A stretch of DNA of 64,000 bases from Paracoccaceae bacterium. Lineage in GTDB: Bacteria > Pseudomonadota > Alphaproteobacteria > Rhodobacterales > Rhodobacteraceae. This document shows, piece by piece, positions 63,062 through 64,000 of the stretch. The notes under the pieces are model-generated. The model was given only the letters and a program-made list of their open reading frames with translations, did no database searches and had not been told where the DNA came from. How positions within the stretch are numbered: position 1 is the first letter of the stretch; the number at the start of each line of letters is the position of its first letter. Both the position numbers and the translations under genes were made by a program. The stretch spans positions 1-64,000 of the forward strand of contig JAPOXR010000044.1 in the NCBI GenBank assembly GCA_026706985.1, given 5' to 3'.

Positions 63062-63364
63062 GGCAAACCTCATGTTCGATCACGCGATATACCGTCAAAC
63101 GATATGATTTTCAAGCGCCTGTACCCGCTCCCCGATCGGCGATCAAATCGGCTGCATTGGCTGATTCCGGCTTTGGGGGCTGATTTTCGGTTGCGTTGAT
63201 TCGTATGCGGCGCGGATTTCCTGGGTGTGGGGTCGAATTCGTCATGGATCGACAGTATTTCCTGCTCGGGTCAGCTGGCCTCCAGCTCGCGACCTGTCAA
63301 CCGGATGAACACCAAATTGGCTGGCAGCGACAGCCGCGATGGCTCCCGTCCTGCGAACGATTCC
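63062..63364. other. region between antitoxin start and repeat copy B
   Basis: About 300 bases with the probable antitoxin promoter on the left. The rest has no gene; frames reading rightward into copy B have no dehydrogenase-like sequence before 63365, so copy B is a bare 3' gene end. Composition differs on the two sides of copy B, consistent with an insertion boundary. Confidence 0.4.
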
Positions 63365-63548
63365 TTCTGGGACTGCCCGAACTTGATCCTGACTCAGCAC
63401 AGTGATGGCGGCCATGCCGACGAGGCCGACCGGCAGGTGGCGTTCGTGCTGGCGAATTTCCGCCGATATCTGGAAGGCGCGGAGCTGGTGTGTGTGGCAG
63501 ATATCAGACGCGGCAATTGAATCAGCGGGCTGATTGTTCCGGCAGGTA
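63365..63548 (+). repeat. diverged direct repeat, copy B (orphan dehydrogenase 3' end)
   Basis: It encodes FWDCPNLILTQHSDGGHADE through VADIRRGN, equivalent to the last 51 codons of the dehydrogenase at 61062-62012, but without any upstream gene. At the QHSAGG position it has Asp for Ala, and most changes are silent. It continues past the stop into the next gene's 3' end. Confidence 0.9.
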
Positions 63549-64000
63549 TCGGAGAGCATCCTGCAGGTCTGACTCTTCGAGCAGATCCTGCCACTCAGCG
63601 ATTGACTTCGCCATGATGTCCGGGAGGTCGAGCGCGCGCAGCATTTCAGCCGATTGACGCATTTCCTCGGCCCGGCGGCGACCATGTTGGCGCATGCGGA
63701 TGTGAGCGGTTTCCGAAAGTTGGGCCCAACCCATTCCGGGCCAGGTTTCTTCAAGCGATGCCAGCCATGCATCCTCGATCGACTCCGAGCGGGCGGCGAG
63801 GGAAGCTTCCGCAAGCAGAGTCTGCAGGCCCTTTACCACGATCGACCGCAGCAGCTTGACGGCGGCGGCCGTGCCGATCCTGCCCTCGAGTTCGCTTGCC
63901 TGCAACCCATGGTGCCTCAGCCACCGCACGGCGTCTCCCGCATGCGGTCCGGAAGCGAGCATCGGTATGCGCCGGATGCCCCGGCTGACCGGGGCCATAA
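63522..64000 (-). CDS. NAD(P)-dependent oxidoreductase with DUF1932 domain (partial)
   Basis: The C-terminal 159 codons are in the window; the N-terminal Rossmann domain is beyond the right edge. The visible part has the DUF1932 pattern: MAPVSRGIRRIPMLASGP, then KLLRSIVVKGLQTLLAEASLAAR and SIEDAWLASLEETWPGM. Such proteins are related to 3-hydroxyisobutyrate/6-phosphogluconate dehydrogenases. The ATG at 63998 is an internal methionine of the family, not the true start. It converges on the repeat copy B. Confidence 0.8.
   Translation of the reverse strand, partial: MAPVSRGIRRIPMLASGPHAGDAVRWLRHHGLQASELEGRIGTAAAVKLLRSIVVKGLQTLLAEASLAARSESIEDAWLASLEETWPGMGWAQLSETAHIRMRQHGRRRAEEMRQSAEMLRALDLPDIMAKSIAEWQDLLEESDLQDALRYLPEQSAR

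Noticed and set aside
62298-63183. Rightward frames of 149 and 209 codons in the toxin-antitoxin region
   Set aside because: They are antisense to the RES and Xre genes and composed mainly of Arg, Pro and Ser, as expected for a high-G+C shadow.

Overview
The window looks like a chromosomal segment of a heterotrophic alphaproteobacterium. This is inferred from the fairly high G+C coding style, the SecA and PutA types, and the many binding-protein-dependent transporters (two ABC importers, one quaternary-amine ABC importer, one TRAP importer) next to sugar-acid enzymes. I did not identify the species. No rRNA, tRNA or CRISPR array was seen.

Layout: 1-3478 is a small accessory island: the edge of an IS630-type transposase, then a DUF6932 nucleotidyltransferase-like gene, an Xre/ImmA-IrrE peptidase, a beta-family protein and a convergent sce7726-family gene. 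3669-10100 is a carbohydrate locus: enolase-superfamily dehydratase, Gfo/Idh/MocA oxidoreductase and a complete CUT1-type ABC importer. 10201-21382 looks like a quaternary-amine/proline locus: DUF1989-GcvT fusion, ProVWX-type transporter, MaoC-like hydratase, PutA and a CinA-N-like protein. 21414-24098 is secA. 24099-38765 is a patchwork of accessory material: a restriction-gene scar, an AbiE-like toxin-antitoxin pair, an IS1595 remnant, an IlvD/Edd dehydratase, a Panacea-domain gene with a small membrane protein, a four-gene DotM/PilM/prepilin-peptidase/PilV-like operon, an orphan vsr, an amidase, an ATPase scar and a DUF7002 gene. 38766-44554 is a type I restriction-modification operon whose hsdS is split at a G9 tract. 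44763-53122 is a dipeptide-type ABC importer divergent from an amidohydrolase and an M81 peptidase. 53130-58127 is a probable uronate locus: TRAP transporter divergent from an SMP-30 lactonase and a uronate dehydrogenase. 58917-64000 holds a DUF2188/TIR-like pair, a fluoroacetate-dehalogenase-like hydrolase divergent from a D-2-hydroxyacid dehydrogenase, and a RES/Xre toxin-antitoxin module lying between two diverged copies of the dehydrogenase 3' end, then a partial NAD(P)-binding oxidoreductase at the right edge.

The most striking signals are: (1) hsdS, where loss of one G from a G9 tract would fuse two half-genes into one 397-residue S subunit, combined with a 4 x 12 bp repeat in the spacer helix; (2) a compact type-IVB pilus-like operon with calcium-loop repeats in its PilV-like adhesin; (3) several candidate defence or toxin modules (sce7726 set, Panacea plus 2-TM protein, DUF2188 plus TIR-like, RES toxin lacking any ATG/GTG/TTG start); and (4) perfect GC-rich hairpins between three solute-binding-protein genes and their permease genes.
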